Shown: positions 34,202 to 42,965 of the stretch, piece by piece
Position numbering within the stretch: the first letter of the stretch is position 1
How the letters are laid out: each line of letters opens with the position of its first letter
DNA from: Streptomyces rhizoryzae
Lineage (GTDB): Bacteria > Actinomycetota > Actinomycetes > Streptomycetales > Streptomycetaceae
Direction of reading: 5' to 3'
Length of the DNA stretch: 64,000 bases
NCBI RefSeq assembly: GCF_023155275.1
Contig: NZ_JALMUV010000005.1
Location: 186,001 to 250,000 of the forward strand
Notes under the pieces: generated by a model
What the model was told of the DNA's origin: nothing
The model's input: the letters and a program-made list of their open reading frames with translations, nothing else
Databases searched by the model: none
Made by a program: the position numbers and the translations under genes

Positions 34202-34735
34202 GACTCCGGCGCCGCCCAAGCAGGCCCGGCAGCAAAGAGGTCCGGCAGCGAGCAGGCCCGGCCGGAACCTCACCTCATCCCCCTGACGGCACTGCCCGTG
34301 TGCCTCTGGCGACTGCCCATCGGCTTCGGCTACGCCATGGGCGGGACGCCCATGCCTCCGTCACCGTGGAACGCCCCCTACGCCCTCGCCCTGAGCATCG
34401 TCTCCGAACTGCTGGCACTGCTCTGCTTCGGCCTGGTGCGACGCTGGGGCGAGGTGGTGCCTGCCTGGGTACCCGGGCTGCGGGGCAGGCGGATCCCACC
34501 CTTCGCGGTGATCGTCCCCGCGGCGCTCGGCGTGCTCGCGTTCCTCGTCCTGCTGGCCGACTGGTTGCGCAGCGCCTTCCACCTCGGCGGCCGGCGCTTT
34601 CCGTTCGCCGACGGCTGGGACATCCTGGCCATGACCGTCAGCGGCCTGTTCCTCCTGTGGGGACCCATGCTGCTGGTCCTGACCTACGCGTACTACCAAC
34701 GCCGCTACTACCAACGCCGCTGTCTAAGCACGCTC
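34202..34735 (+). pseudogene. Integral membrane protein, ends unclear (probably degraded)
   Basis: Frame 2 encodes LIPLTALPVCLWRLPIGFGY, LALSIVSELLALLCFGLVRR, WVPGLRGRRIPPFAVIVPAA and LLWGPMLLVLTYAYYQRRYY, i.e. four or five membrane helices of a common Streptomyces hypothetical family. No start with a ribosome site precedes it (GTG 34298 is mid-motif). After an exact 15-bp duplication (CGCTACTACCAACGC twice, encoding YYQRR twice), where relatives stop, this frame stays open antisense through the next gene to 35632. I take 34735 as the biological end and suspect the gene is broken. Confidence 0.5.
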
Positions 34736-34801
34736 CTGACGGGCCGTCATCATCGGGTCTCCGACCGCCCCTTCAGCCCCCCAGCCCCTCACAGCCTTAC
34801 G

Positions 34802-35566
34802 TCATCCACGCTCGGCATCCGCGTCCGTCGGGGCCGCCTTGCCCGTTGCCGTGGCTGGGGTGTGGAGGACTTCGCGTCCCTGCTCCGCGGCGCGAATGAG
34901 TCCTTCGCTGACGAAGTCCAGGAAACGGGCGGCGTTCTCCAGGCGCACGGCGGCCGGGGTCCCGCGGCCGAGGACTCCGACGCCCTGCCGCGCGGCCTCG
35001 ATGAACTCGTCGTTGGCCCGGGCGCTACGGATCATCGCTTGGTACCACAGGTCGTCGTCCACGACGTAGCGCTCACGGCGTTGGCGTTCGTCCCGCACGC
35101 GGCGGACGAGGTCCTGGCTTTCCAGGAAGGTGATGGCTTTGGAGATGGAGGCCGGACTGACCTGGAGGCGCTGGGCCAGTTCCGAGGCGGTCAGGCTGCC
35201 GGAGTCGGTGGTGTAGAGGCAGCCCAGCACCCGGGCCATCATCTTGGGCACGCCGGACGTGATGTAGACGGTGGTCAGGGCCTCTTGGTAGTCGCGCACG
35301 GCCTGGGGATCGCGTCCATAGGGCTGCGGGGCCGCCTGGGGCCCCGCGGGCGCGTTCTGCCGGCGACGTTGGGTCCGTTGCCGGGTGGCGCGGTGGGCCA
35401 GGTCGGCGCGGTAGGCGGAGGGGCCGCCGTTGCGCATCACCTCACGCGTGACGGTGGAGGTCGGACGGCCCAAACGCCGCGCGATCTCCGCATAGGCCAG
35501 GCCCTCGGCCAATCCCGCCGCGATGGCCTGACGCTCGGACTGGGAAAGCCTGCCTCCCGGCACCAC
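34802..35566 (-). CDS. Regulator fusing an IS30-type HTH to a GbsR/MarR-like winged helix
   Basis: 254 residues. Residues about 5-45 (LSQSERQAIAAGLAEGLAYA, then IARRLGRPTSTVTREVMRNG) are the HTH_38 helix-turn-helix best known from the N-terminus of IS30 transposases. After a basic linker (THRQRTQRRRQN-like), residues about 95-170 form a MarR/GbsR winged helix (TASELAQRLQVSPASISKAI, TFLESQDLVRRVRDERQRRE). The C-terminal part matches GbsR-type regulators. No transposase catalytic DDE domain is present, so it is a regulator and not a mobile element. It diverges from the DUF4097 gene with TTGCAA boxes between; it probably controls that operon and itself. Confidence 0.82.
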   Translation of the reverse strand: MVPGGRLSQSERQAIAAGLAEGLAYAEIARRLGRPTSTVTREVMRNGGPSAYRADLAHRATRQRTQRRRQNAPAGPQAAPQPYGRDPQAVRDYQEALTTVYITSGVPKMMARVLGCLYTTDSGSLTASELAQRLQVSPASISKAITFLESQDLVRRVRDERQRRERYVVDDDLWYQAMIRSARANDEFIEAARQGVGVLGRGTPAAVRLENAARFLDFVSEGLIRAAEQGREVLHTPATATGKAAPTDADAERG

Positions 35567-35647
35567 AACCCCCTTCGCGCCCCACCACCGCTCGGCAGGG
35601 CTTCTCCACGTCCCTCGACGCCCCCACCATAGCGTTCACCAACACCC

Positions 35648-35701
35648 CGTTGCAACGACAGTCGTCCCGAACATTGCATTAAGCGAGAGCGCGTTGCAAT
35701 G
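35648..35701. promoter_or_regulatory. Paired TTGCAA operator boxes
   Basis: CGTTGCAACG (perfect palindrome, 35648-35657) and CGTTGCAATG (35692-35701) are 44 bases apart, with a related CATTGCATTA at 35672-35681 between them. AT-rich for this genome and centrally placed between the divergent regulator and DUF4097 genes. Confidence 0.55.
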
Positions 35702-35831
35702 ATTTCAGCCCAACTACCTGCGGAAATAGCCTGCCTCTGCACATCAATCGTTGCCACCTAGCGGAAAGCAACGTAGCTTTTCCAGTGTTCGGAAACACCG
35801 AGGCACCCGCCCCGATCGCCAGGAGAACGCC

Positions 35832-36494
35832 ATGCAGACCTTCCACACCCCCGCCCCCCTCTCCGCCGTCGTGAACATCCCCGCCGGCCGCATCCAGATC
35901 ATCGCCGCCCACCGCTCCGACACCACCGTCGAGATCCTGCCCGCCAACCCCGCCAAGAGCCGCGACATCAAGGCCGCCGAACGGACCACCGCCACCCACA
36001 CCAACGGCACCCTGCACATCCGGTCCACGGCCACGGACCAGTACTTCGGCCCCACCGGATCCGTCGAGATCACCATCAAACTGCCCGCCGGATCCCACCT
36101 CCAGGCCACGACCGCCAGCTGCGAGCTGCGCACCGTCGGCCGTCTGGGCAACGTCACCTTCGACGGCGCCCACCGCCACATCAAGCTCGACGAGACCGCC
36201 CGCCTCCACCTCACCGCCATCGACGGCGACATCGAGATCGGCCGCCTCAACGGTCCTGCCCGGATCACCACCGCACGCGGCGACATCCAGATCACCGAAG
36301 CCACCACCGGCACCCTCACCCTCCACACCCACAACGGCGACATCACCCTCGGCACCGCCCCCGGCACCTCCGCCACCCTCGACGCCGGCACCCCCCACGG
36401 CCGCATCAACAACACCCTCAAGAACAACGGCACCCCCCAACTCACCATCCACGCCACCACCGACAACGGCGACATCACCGCCCGCAGCCTCTGA
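35832..36494 (+). CDS. DUF4097-type beta-helix protein
   Basis: 220 residues made almost entirely of short beta-strand repeats: SAVVNIPAGRIQIIAAHRSD, SVEITIKLPAGSHLQATTAS, LTAIDGDIEIGRLNGPARIT, TLHTHNGDITLG and HATTDNGDITARSL. The recurring G-D-I motifs are typical of DUF4097 (an adhesin-like beta-helix fold). There is no signal peptide, so it is likely cytoplasmic here. ATG 35832 has AGGAG 6 bases upstream. In Streptomyces such genes commonly sit beside GbsR/MarR regulators. The serine hydrolase gene follows after 167 bases in the same direction. Confidence 0.85.
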   Translation: MQTFHTPAPLSAVVNIPAGRIQIIAAHRSDTTVEILPANPAKSRDIKAAERTTATHTNGTLHIRSTATDQYFGPTGSVEITIKLPAGSHLQATTASCELRTVGRLGNVTFDGAHRHIKLDETARLHLTAIDGDIEIGRLNGPARITTARGDIQITEATTGTLTLHTHNGDITLGTAPGTSATLDAGTPHGRINNTLKNNGTPQLTIHATTDNGDITARSL

Positions 36495-36661
36495 ACGCGC
36501 AGCAGCACCGGACTGCCAGTCCCCTGCTCCCGCCCCACGGCTCGCACAAGCCCCCAGGCAGCCGAAGGAGCCCCCAGCCCCTCTGACCGCCGTCCCCCAT
36601 CCCCCTCCGCCCACCTCCCTCCCTCCTCCCACCACCTGTCCCATCAAAGGAGCACCCACCC

Positions 36662-37912
36662 ATGTCCACCCCCACCACCGCCCTTGCCGACCGGCACCAC
36701 TGCTTCTCCCCGTCAGGGCTGCGCCGGATCCACGACGTGCTGGCACGGCATGTGGAGAGCGGAAAGATCCCCGGCCTCGTCGCCCTGGTCAGCCGCGGCG
36801 GCCAGACACACGTCGAAGCGCTCGGGACGATGCGCCATGACGGTGGCGCGCCGATGCGCCGGGACACGCTCTTCCGGATGGCCTCGACGTCCAAGCCCGT
36901 CACCGTGGCGGCGACGATGGTCCTGCTCGACGAGTGCCGGCTGCGCCTGGACGACCTCGTGGAACCGTGGTTGCCGGAACTGGCCGACCGGCGGGTGCTC
37001 AAGCGCATCGACAGCCCGCTGGACGACACCGTTCCGGCGCGGCGACCGATCACCGTACGGGACCTGCTGACCTCCACCTTCGGTCTCGGCGTGGACCTGA
37101 CGTCGCTGGGCACCCCGATCATGGACGCGATCTTCGAGCGCGGTGTCTTCTCGCAGGGAGCGGAAGCCGCGCCCGGGCCGGATGAGTGGATGCGCCGAGT
37201 GAGCACACTCCCGCTGATGCACCAGCCCGGAGAGCGCTGGCAGTACCACATCAGCAACGATCTGCTCGGCGTGCTCGTCGCCCGGGTCACAGGCCAGGCG
37301 TTCGAGACATTCCTGCGGGAACGCATCTTCGATCCGCTCGGGATGGCCGACACCGGATTCCACGTACCCGCCGACAAGATCCACCGGCTGCCGACCAGCT
37401 ATGTCCCCGACCCGCAGACCGGGGAGTTCACCGTGTGGGACGAGGCCGCGGGCGGCCAGTACAGCCGGCCCCCGGCGTTCCGGTCAGGCGGCGGCGGTCT
37501 GGTCTCCACCGTCGACGACTACCACGCCTACTTCCAGATGCTGCTGAACGGCGGTACGCACCGCGGCGCACGCATCCTGTCCCGGGCCGCCGTCGCGCTG
37601 ATGACCACCAACTGCCTCACGCCCGAACAGAACGCCGTCCGCAACGCCATGGCCCGCGACAACGTCCACATCTCGTTCGGGCAAGGGCAGCACGGCGGTT
37701 GGGGTTTCGGGATGGCGGTACGCACCTACCGCGGCGACTACGCGCCCGTCGGCCAGTTCGGCTGGGACGGCGGCACCGGCACCACCACCTACGCCGACCC
37801 GCACCACCAGCTCACCGGAACCCTCCTCACCCAGGTCGGCATGTCCACCCCGGACTCGGCCCGCCTCATCCACGACTTCTGGACCACGGTCTACCAGGCC
37901 ATCGACGACTGA
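36662..37912 (+). CDS. Serine hydrolase of the beta-lactamase/class C (DD-peptidase) fold
   Basis: 416 residues. Catalytic SxxK is STSK in RMASTSKPVTVAATMVL (about residue 79). The Tyr-containing second motif is WQYHISNDLLGVLVA (about 195), and the third motif region is FGWDGGTGTTTYADP (about 363). No signal peptide, so it is a cytoplasmic esterase, peptidase or lactamase-like enzyme rather than a cell-wall enzyme. The substrate is unknown. ATG 36662 follows AAAGGAGCACCC. It probably belongs to the DUF4097 transcription unit. Confidence 0.9.
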   Translation: MSTPTTALADRHHCFSPSGLRRIHDVLARHVESGKIPGLVALVSRGGQTHVEALGTMRHDGGAPMRRDTLFRMASTSKPVTVAATMVLLDECRLRLDDLVEPWLPELADRRVLKRIDSPLDDTVPARRPITVRDLLTSTFGLGVDLTSLGTPIMDAIFERGVFSQGAEAAPGPDEWMRRVSTLPLMHQPGERWQYHISNDLLGVLVARVTGQAFETFLRERIFDPLGMADTGFHVPADKIHRLPTSYVPDPQTGEFTVWDEAAGGQYSRPPAFRSGGGGLVSTVDDYHAYFQMLLNGGTHRGARILSRAAVALMTTNCLTPEQNAVRNAMARDNVHISFGQGQHGGWGFGMAVRTYRGDYAPVGQFGWDGGTGTTTYADPHHQLTGTLLTQVGMSTPDSARLIHDFWTTVYQAIDD

Positions 37913-37937
37913 CGCCGAACCCGGCAAGGCACAAGCC

Positions 37938-37979
37938 ACCCGGCACCCGGCACCCGGCACCCGGCACCCGGCACCCGGC
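37938..37979. repeat. Heptamer tandem array, 6 copies of ACCCGGC
   Basis: Six perfect 7-bp units in the intergenic DNA, beginning 25 bases after the serine hydrolase stop. Confidence 0.85.
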
Positions 37980-38140
37980 ACACACAAGGCTACGCACCGC
38001 ACGGGCCCCGCAACCGGACCGCGAAGTCACGGGCCCCCGACGCCAGGCATTCACCCGTTTGGCGGTATCTCCGGGCGCGCCACCTGCAAGAAGAGGACCG
38101 TGGAGGGGTCTGTTGCCTTCCACCATCCGAGGGGTTCTCC

Positions 38141-38359
38141 ATGGTGATCAAGAAGTTGCACGAGGCCGGCCTGCGCAGCGACCACGCCTACACGGCCGCT
38201 ATCGCCTCGATCGGCCTGGCATTCGTGGCCTGGGCCGGATCCGTGAAGGGTGAATCGGCCGGCGTGGAGCGCGCCGACCGGTGGGGCATTTTCGTCGGCG
38301 AGTGGGCACCCACCTTCTTCGGCCTGGGCCTGGCACTGTCCCAGTACGAAAAGGACTGA
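38141..38359 (+). CDS. Small membrane protein, unknown function
   Basis: 72 residues. Two hydrophobic segments at about 17-33 (YTAAIASIGLAFVAWAG) and 48-64 (GIFVGEWAPTFFGLGLALS), with charged ends, suggest a two-helix membrane protein. The WAPTFFGLGLAL segment recurs in small Streptomyces membrane proteins. ATG 38141 is preceded by GAGGGG. It stands alone, with the DUF6653 gene and its regulator downstream. Confidence 0.7.
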   Translation: MVIKKLHEAGLRSDHAYTAAIASIGLAFVAWAGSVKGESAGVERADRWGIFVGEWAPTFFGLGLALSQYEKD

Positions 38360-38508
38360 CCGCCGCGCCCACCCAGCACCACCGTTCGGCCGACAACGCA
38401 CCAAACGGCCAGGCCCCGACTCCCCACCTGGAGCCGGGGCCCACCCACGCCACACCCCGAACCCGAACCCGACCGCCCCTACAACAACCGTGCGACGTGC
38501 GAGGGCCG

Positions 38509-39012
38509 TCACCGCCCGGCCCCCTCCCCCTCCCCCGCTCCTTCCCCCTTCGCCGCGAAGTCCGCCCGCCACCGGTCGACCAGCGGAGGCAACTCACGCA
38601 GCATGAACGCGTAGAAGTCGGCCATCTCCGTCAACCGCTGCCCCGCCGGCGTGGCAGGGTCCCCAGCCGCCACAAGCCCCTGCCCGGCGACCTCCCCCAT
38701 GGTGGCCAGCATCTGGTTCTGCTGCGTCATGAGCCTGGCCCAGGCACCGTCCGGGAAGCGGTAGTGGTCCCGGCGGCTGCCCGGCGCCGGCACCCGCTCC
38801 AGCAGACCGCTCGCGGTGAGCTGCTTCACCGCCCCGGAAACCGCGCCGGAGCTGATCTGGAGCTCCTCGCACAGGTCAGCGGCGGTCATCGTGCCCCGCT
38901 GGCTGAACAGCAGGGACGTCATCACCCGCGCCGTCGTCTTCTGCATACCGCCCTGCGCCAGGATCAGCGCCAGCCTCTCCGCCACCGCCCGCAGCTGCTC
39001 GTCATCGCTCAT
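38509..39012 (-). CDS. GbsR/MarR-type winged-helix regulator
   Basis: 167 residues. The winged helix spans about 25-90 (ARVMTSLLFSQRGTMTAADL, CEELQISSGAVSGAVKQLTA, RVPAPGSRRDHYRF). The C-terminal helices (LTEMADFYAFMLRELPPLVD) match the GbsR-related regulators seen beside DUF6653-like membrane proteins in Streptomyces. It shares its winged-helix type with the larger fusion regulator at 34802-35566. It diverges from the DUF6653 gene with an inverted repeat between, its likely operator. Confidence 0.85.
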   Translation of the reverse strand: MSDDEQLRAVAERLALILAQGGMQKTTARVMTSLLFSQRGTMTAADLCEELQISSGAVSGAVKQLTASGLLERVPAPGSRRDHYRFPDGAWARLMTQQNQMLATMGEVAGQGLVAAGDPATPAGQRLTEMADFYAFMLRELPPLVDRWRADFAAKGEGAGEGEGAGR

Positions 39013-39041
39013 CCCGCAACCCTAACCAAAACTCTCCCCAC

Positions 39042-39064
39042 TCAGAGTATTTACAGATCTCTGA
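39042..39064. promoter_or_regulatory. Inverted repeat between GbsR/MarR and DUF6653 genes
   Basis: TCAGAG-N11-CTCTGA, in an AT-rich patch (39030-39075) where divergent promoters should lie. Confidence 0.5.
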
Positions 39065-39136
39065 AAGTTCTGCACGATTAGCTGCGTTGCACGGCACCAC
39101 GCCACCGCCCACACCCACCAGAAGGGCCCACCCACC

Positions 39137-39625
39137 ATGTCCGGCAAGAACGCGGTAGCCGCCCTCCACGGAATGTCCGACGAGGCATGGCAGAGGCACG
39201 CCAACCCCTGGAGCGTCTGGACCCGTTTCGCCGCCATCCCGGCCTTCGAGCTGGCCGTCTGGAGCCGGCAGTGGCTCGGCTGGTGGTGCCTGGCCGCCCT
39301 CGCCGCGGTCATTGCCTGGCTCTGGCTCAACGTACGCGTGTTCCCGCCGGTCCAGCCGACCGGTTGGACGGCCAGAGGCATCTACGGTGAGCAGCTCCAC
39401 GTCGACGGCAGACTCCCCGCCGAGCACAAGACGATCCTCAACGTGCTGATCGCCACCGGCCTGACCGGCTTCGCCCTCATCCTCTGGGGCCTGACCGCCC
39501 TGCGCATCTGGCCGCTCGCCCTCGGCACCACCATGGTCGTCATGGGCCAACTCTGGCGCATCGACCGCTACGGCCTCCTCTTCCAACAGCACCTGCACAC
39601 CCAGGCCGCGCAGCCCACGGCTTGA
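39137..39625 (+). CDS. DUF6653-like membrane protein
   Basis: 162 residues. SDEAWQRHANPWSVWTRFAA, WSRQWLGWWCLAALAAVIAW, LWLNVRVFPPVQPTGW and GIYGEQL form the signature of this family. Four hydrophobic helices (about 30-50, 52-72, 98-120, 122-140). Function unknown; homologues are usually next to MarR/GbsR regulators, as here. ATG 39137 follows GAAGGGCCC. Convergent with DinB downstream (62-base gap). Confidence 0.82.
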   Translation: MSGKNAVAALHGMSDEAWQRHANPWSVWTRFAAIPAFELAVWSRQWLGWWCLAALAAVIAWLWLNVRVFPPVQPTGWTARGIYGEQLHVDGRLPAEHKTILNVLIATGLTGFALILWGLTALRIWPLALGTTMVVMGQLWRIDRYGLLFQQHLHTQAAQPTA

Positions 39626-39687
39626 GACGCCGCCGCCTCATCGGCGCCGGGCTGCACGGCAAGGGAGGAAGTGGCCGGCGGCCAGGC

Positions 39688-40221
39688 TCAGGCGTACGGG
39701 TTGCAGACGAGGTAGCCGTCGATGCGGCTGAGGCGGTCCGAGGTGGGGTCGGGCGGGAGTGCACGGCCGAGGCTGTCGGCGCGGACCTCGCTGATCCACT
39801 GGTCGTGCTGGTACTCGTGATTGATCAACGCGACCAGCAGGTGATGGGCGACGACGGCCAGTTGGGCAGGGGCGCCGACCCTGCCGGCGGCGATGTCGCC
39901 GATGCGGGCGTGCACGCGTTCGGCGACGGTGTCGCGGAAGGCGGTGAGGCGTTCGACGGTGGGCAGGGCGCCGCGGAACTTCTCCGGGTTGGCCGAGTCC
40001 ATGATCCCGTCCAGTTCCGGGTCGGGGCTGGGCTCGGCCGCGGTGAGGTTGCGGATCATGAAGTGGGCGACGTGGGCCTGGTGGCCGAGGTGCCAGCCGA
40101 TGGCGCTGGAGTTCTCGTGCGGACGCCAGGTGACCTCGTCCGGGGTGAGGTCCTTCCACAGCTCGTCGGTATAGGCGCGGGCCCGATCGTACTCGCGGAG
40201 CAGTTCTGTCGTGTCGTGCAT
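39688..40221 (-). CDS. DinB-family metal-dependent protein
   Basis: 177 residues, four-helix DinB-like bundle. The three-His metal site is visible: His in AIGWHLGHQAHVAHF (about 43-50) and the C-terminal pair in INHEYQHDQWISEVR (about 135). The family includes thiol-dependent S-transferases and many unassigned enzymes; in Streptomyces many are of unknown role. ATG 40221. Confidence 0.82.
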   Translation of the reverse strand: MHDTTELLREYDRARAYTDELWKDLTPDEVTWRPHENSSAIGWHLGHQAHVAHFMIRNLTAAEPSPDPELDGIMDSANPEKFRGALPTVERLTAFRDTVAERVHARIGDIAAGRVGAPAQLAVVAHHLLVALINHEYQHDQWISEVRADSLGRALPPDPTSDRLSRIDGYLVCNPYA

Positions 40222-40335
40222 GATGCCGCCTGCCGGGTCAGAGGGTCAGGGGTGCGGGCGAACGCCACGTTAGGCGTCCCGCCAACGGGCCGGGTAGGGG
40301 TCCTCGTTGAATCACGTCATAAGCAGTGCGTATGG

Positions 40336-41226
40336 CTAGGGGCGGGCTGCCGCGAGGCCGTCGGCGAGGTGGAGGAGGTCAGCGGCGAGCGGGGAGGCGG
40401 CGCTCCAGACCGCTTCGAAGGAGATCTGCACCTCGCGGCCCCCGTTCAGCAGCGGCCGGTGGGGGACGTCGGGGGAGGTGAGTTTGGAGCGGGGAATCAT
40501 GGCCGAGCCCAGGCCCAACTTCGTCCAGTCCGCCAGGACTTGGTAGCTGGCGGCCTCGCCCGGATAGGTGCGCAGGGGCATCTCGTGCGCCTGGAAGAGC
40601 TGCGTGGTGAACGTGGTCAGGCCGCAGGTGTCCGGCACGAGGATGAAGCGCTCGTCACCGGCTTCACCGAGTTCGAGCGGGGCCGCTTGCGCGGGGTCGG
40701 GGCTGACGACCACGATCGGCTCGACGTCGACGACGCGGTGCTCGAAGCGCGGCATCGCTGCCACGGCCGGGATCAGGATGATGTCGAGCCGGCCGTCCCG
40801 CAGGTCTGCGCGCAGCTCTTGCATGTTCGCCTCGCGCAGGACGAGGTCGCGGGCCACCGGCAGGTCCTGGACCATGCTGAACACGCGGGCGACCAGAGAG
40901 GAGCCGATCAGCGGGGAGAGGCCCATGCGGATCTTCTGCTCACCTGGTTCGGTCAGCCGTCCGGCCTCCGCCGCTACGGCGTCGAGCGCTTCCAGGGCGC
41001 GCTCGATCAGGGGGAGGATCCGGGCGCCGAACGCGGTCCGGGTCACGCCGCGCGGGGAGCGGTGGAACAGCTTGTCGCCCAGGCGCTCCTCCAGTTTGGC
41101 GATGCCGTTGGACAGCGCGGGCTGGGTCACGCCGTAGGCGCGTGCGGCGGCGCTGAACGACTTGGTCTCGGCGACCGCCTGCGCGTACCGGAGCGCTTCG
41201 GGATTGAGTCGATCGGCCATAGCCAC
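40336..41226 (-). CDS. LysR-family regulator
   Basis: 296 residues. HTH at about 10-65 (LRYAQAVAETKSFSAAARAY, GVTQPALSNGIAKLEERLGD) and a LysR substrate-binding domain (IRMGLSPLIGSSLVARVF, then LDIILIPAVAAMP). GTG 41226 follows GGAG; ATG 41220 is two codons later. It is divergent from the amine oxidase, with a T-N11-A palindrome between, so it probably controls that gene and perhaps the MFS gene behind it. Coinducer unknown. Confidence 0.9.
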   Translation of the reverse strand: MAMADRLNPEALRYAQAVAETKSFSAAARAYGVTQPALSNGIAKLEERLGDKLFHRSPRGVTRTAFGARILPLIERALEALDAVAAEAGRLTEPGEQKIRMGLSPLIGSSLVARVFSMVQDLPVARDLVLREANMQELRADLRDGRLDIILIPAVAAMPRFEHRVVDVEPIVVVSPDPAQAAPLELGEAGDERFILVPDTCGLTTFTTQLFQAHEMPLRTYPGEAASYQVLADWTKLGLGSAMIPRSKLTSPDVPHRPLLNGGREVQISFEAVWSAASPLAADLLHLADGLAAARP

Positions 41227-41323
41227 CGTTTATCTCTCCATTCACTGGCGTCCCCTACCGGGCTGCCGGGGCCCCGCATACGGTGGGCCGCCACCACCAC
41301 AGCAGAGCCAGCAGCTGACGCAG

Positions 41324-41340
41324 CATAACCATGAGTTATG
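41324..41340. promoter_or_regulatory. LysR box (T-N11-A palindrome)
   Basis: CATAAC-CATGA-GTTATG, a perfect 6-bp inverted repeat that satisfies the T-N11-A rule for LysR recognition sites, 98 bases from the LysR start. The remaining divergent gap (41227-41633) holds no gene. Confidence 0.65.
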
Positions 41341-41633
41341 GGCAGCGGAACGTCGTTCCGCTGCCGGAGGGAGGACCGCAGGGCAGCCGGTAGCCACGGC
41401 CGTCGCCGTCACGCCCTCCCGCCTCCTACGTCCGACGACCGGGCGCACGGGGCCCGCTGCCGCCGGGGGCAGGCCGACGAGGCCGTGCCCCGGCCGCGCG
41501 CAACCAGCCCCCTTCGGCGTCAGCCCGCCCCGAAAGCCGGACGGCGCACCCCCGGTGACCGCCAGCGGGGACTCGGTCCGCCCCATGCCCCCTGTCTCAA
41601 GCCCCATGTCCCACGCGAAAGGACGCACCCTCC

Positions 41634-42746
41634 ATGCCCCACCGGGACGCCCACGACGTGCTCGTGATCGGCGCCGGCGCCTCCGGGCTGGCCGCGGCCA
41701 CCGCGCTGCACGCCGCCGGCCGCGACACGCTCTGCCTGGAGGCCCGCGACCGCATCGGCGGACGCCTGCTCTCCGTTCCCGCCCAACACCCCGAACGCGC
41801 CCTCGACTTGGGCGCCACCTGGTTCTGGGACGGTGAGGAGCGCGTACGGACCCTGGTCGCGCGCAGCGGCATCGCCACCTTCGGCCAGCACCTCGCCGGT
41901 GACACCCTGCTCCAGGAGGCCACCGGTGTACGCCGGCTGGCCGGCAACCTGCTCGACGTCCCCTCCCGCCGCTTCGCCGCCGGAGCCCAGCGCCTCGCCA
42001 CCACCCTCGCCGCCGCACTGCCCGGCCACACGCTGCGGCTGAACACACCCGTCACCGCCATCCGCCCGGACGGCGACGGCCCCCTCGCCGTCCGCACCCC
42101 GGCCGGCACGCTGTACGCCAGGCACCTCGTCCTGGCCGTCCCGCCCGCCCTGGCGGCGGAACGCATCGACTTCGGCGGCGCGCTCCCCTCCGACCTGGTC
42201 CGCCTTGCCCGGGCCACTCCGGTCTGGATGGGAGCGGTCGCCAAGGTCGTCGCCCACTACCCGACCCCGTTCTGGCGCAGGGACGGGCTGGCCGGTGCGG
42301 CGTTCAGCAGAACGGGACCGCTCCAGGAGATCCACGACATGTCGGGGCCCAGCGGCGAACCCGCCGCGCTCTTCGGTTTCGCGCCCGCCCGCACCCTCGG
42401 CGTGGGGGCCGGGGAGGCGGTGACCACCCAGCTCGCGCGGCTCTTCGGCCCGGCCGCGGCCGCCCCGGAAGCCCTGCACGTCCAGAACTGGAGCGCCGAG
42501 CGGTGGACGTCCCCGTCGACGGTGCAGCACCTGGAGGACTACGCGCTCTTCGGCCACCCCCTGTACCAACAGCCGGCGCTCGACGGCCGGTTGCACTGGG
42601 CGTCGACCGAGACGGCGACCGAGTACGCCGGACACATCGAAGGCGCCCTCGCCGCCGGGGAAAGGGCAGCGCGGTCCGTCCTGGCCGCTCGCGAGGGCAC
42701 CGACGGCCCGGCCACCGGCCTGTCCCGAGCCTCCGACGCCGGCTGA
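41634..42746 (+). CDS. FAD-dependent amine oxidase-like protein
   Basis: 370 residues. The dinucleotide motif VLVIGAGASGLAAATALHAA (about 9-28) and EARDRIGGRLLSV (about 36-48) define the flavin monoamine-oxidase fold, with a substrate/cap region and a C-terminal FAD-contact segment WASTETATEYAGHIEGALAA (about 325). It is shorter than typical MAOs (about 450). Expected reaction: oxidation of an amine with O2 as acceptor; substrate unknown. ATG 41634 has GAAAGGA 9 bases upstream. Divergent LysR gene is its likely regulator. Confidence 0.88.
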   Translation: MPHRDAHDVLVIGAGASGLAAATALHAAGRDTLCLEARDRIGGRLLSVPAQHPERALDLGATWFWDGEERVRTLVARSGIATFGQHLAGDTLLQEATGVRRLAGNLLDVPSRRFAAGAQRLATTLAAALPGHTLRLNTPVTAIRPDGDGPLAVRTPAGTLYARHLVLAVPPALAAERIDFGGALPSDLVRLARATPVWMGAVAKVVAHYPTPFWRRDGLAGAAFSRTGPLQEIHDMSGPSGEPAALFGFAPARTLGVGAGEAVTTQLARLFGPAAAAPEALHVQNWSAERWTSPSTVQHLEDYALFGHPLYQQPALDGRLHWASTETATEYAGHIEGALAAGERAARSVLAAREGTDGPATGLSRASDAG

Positions 42747-42840
42747 CGCACCGCCCCGCGCCCACCGGCCCGCACCCCGCCGAACTCTGCCCGTACCGTT
42801 GCCCATTGCACGTACCCGCAACCCACCGCCCATCCCCCGT

Positions 42841-42882
42841 CACGCACCACCCGTCATGCACCACCCGTTACGCACCACCCGT
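42841..42882. repeat. 14-bp tandem repeat, 3 copies
   Basis: Three units of the pattern YAYGCACCACCCGT (cacgcaccacccgt, catgcaccacccgt, tacgcaccacccgt), 84 bases before the MFS start. Confidence 0.8.
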
Positions 42883-42965
42883 TACTGATCCCCCATCGCC
42901 GTCACCCGACGCGCATTACCCCTCACCCCACCCTCCATGCCTGCGACCCCGCTCCGGAAGAGGCC

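Noticed and set aside
34802..35566. IS30 insertion sequence
   Set aside because: Only the N-terminal HTH resembles IS30 transposase; the DDE catalytic domain and terminal repeats are absent and the rest is a GbsR-like regulator.
34298..35632. A 444-aa membrane protein
   Set aside because: Only residues up to about 145 look like a protein family; the remainder is antisense to a regulator gene.
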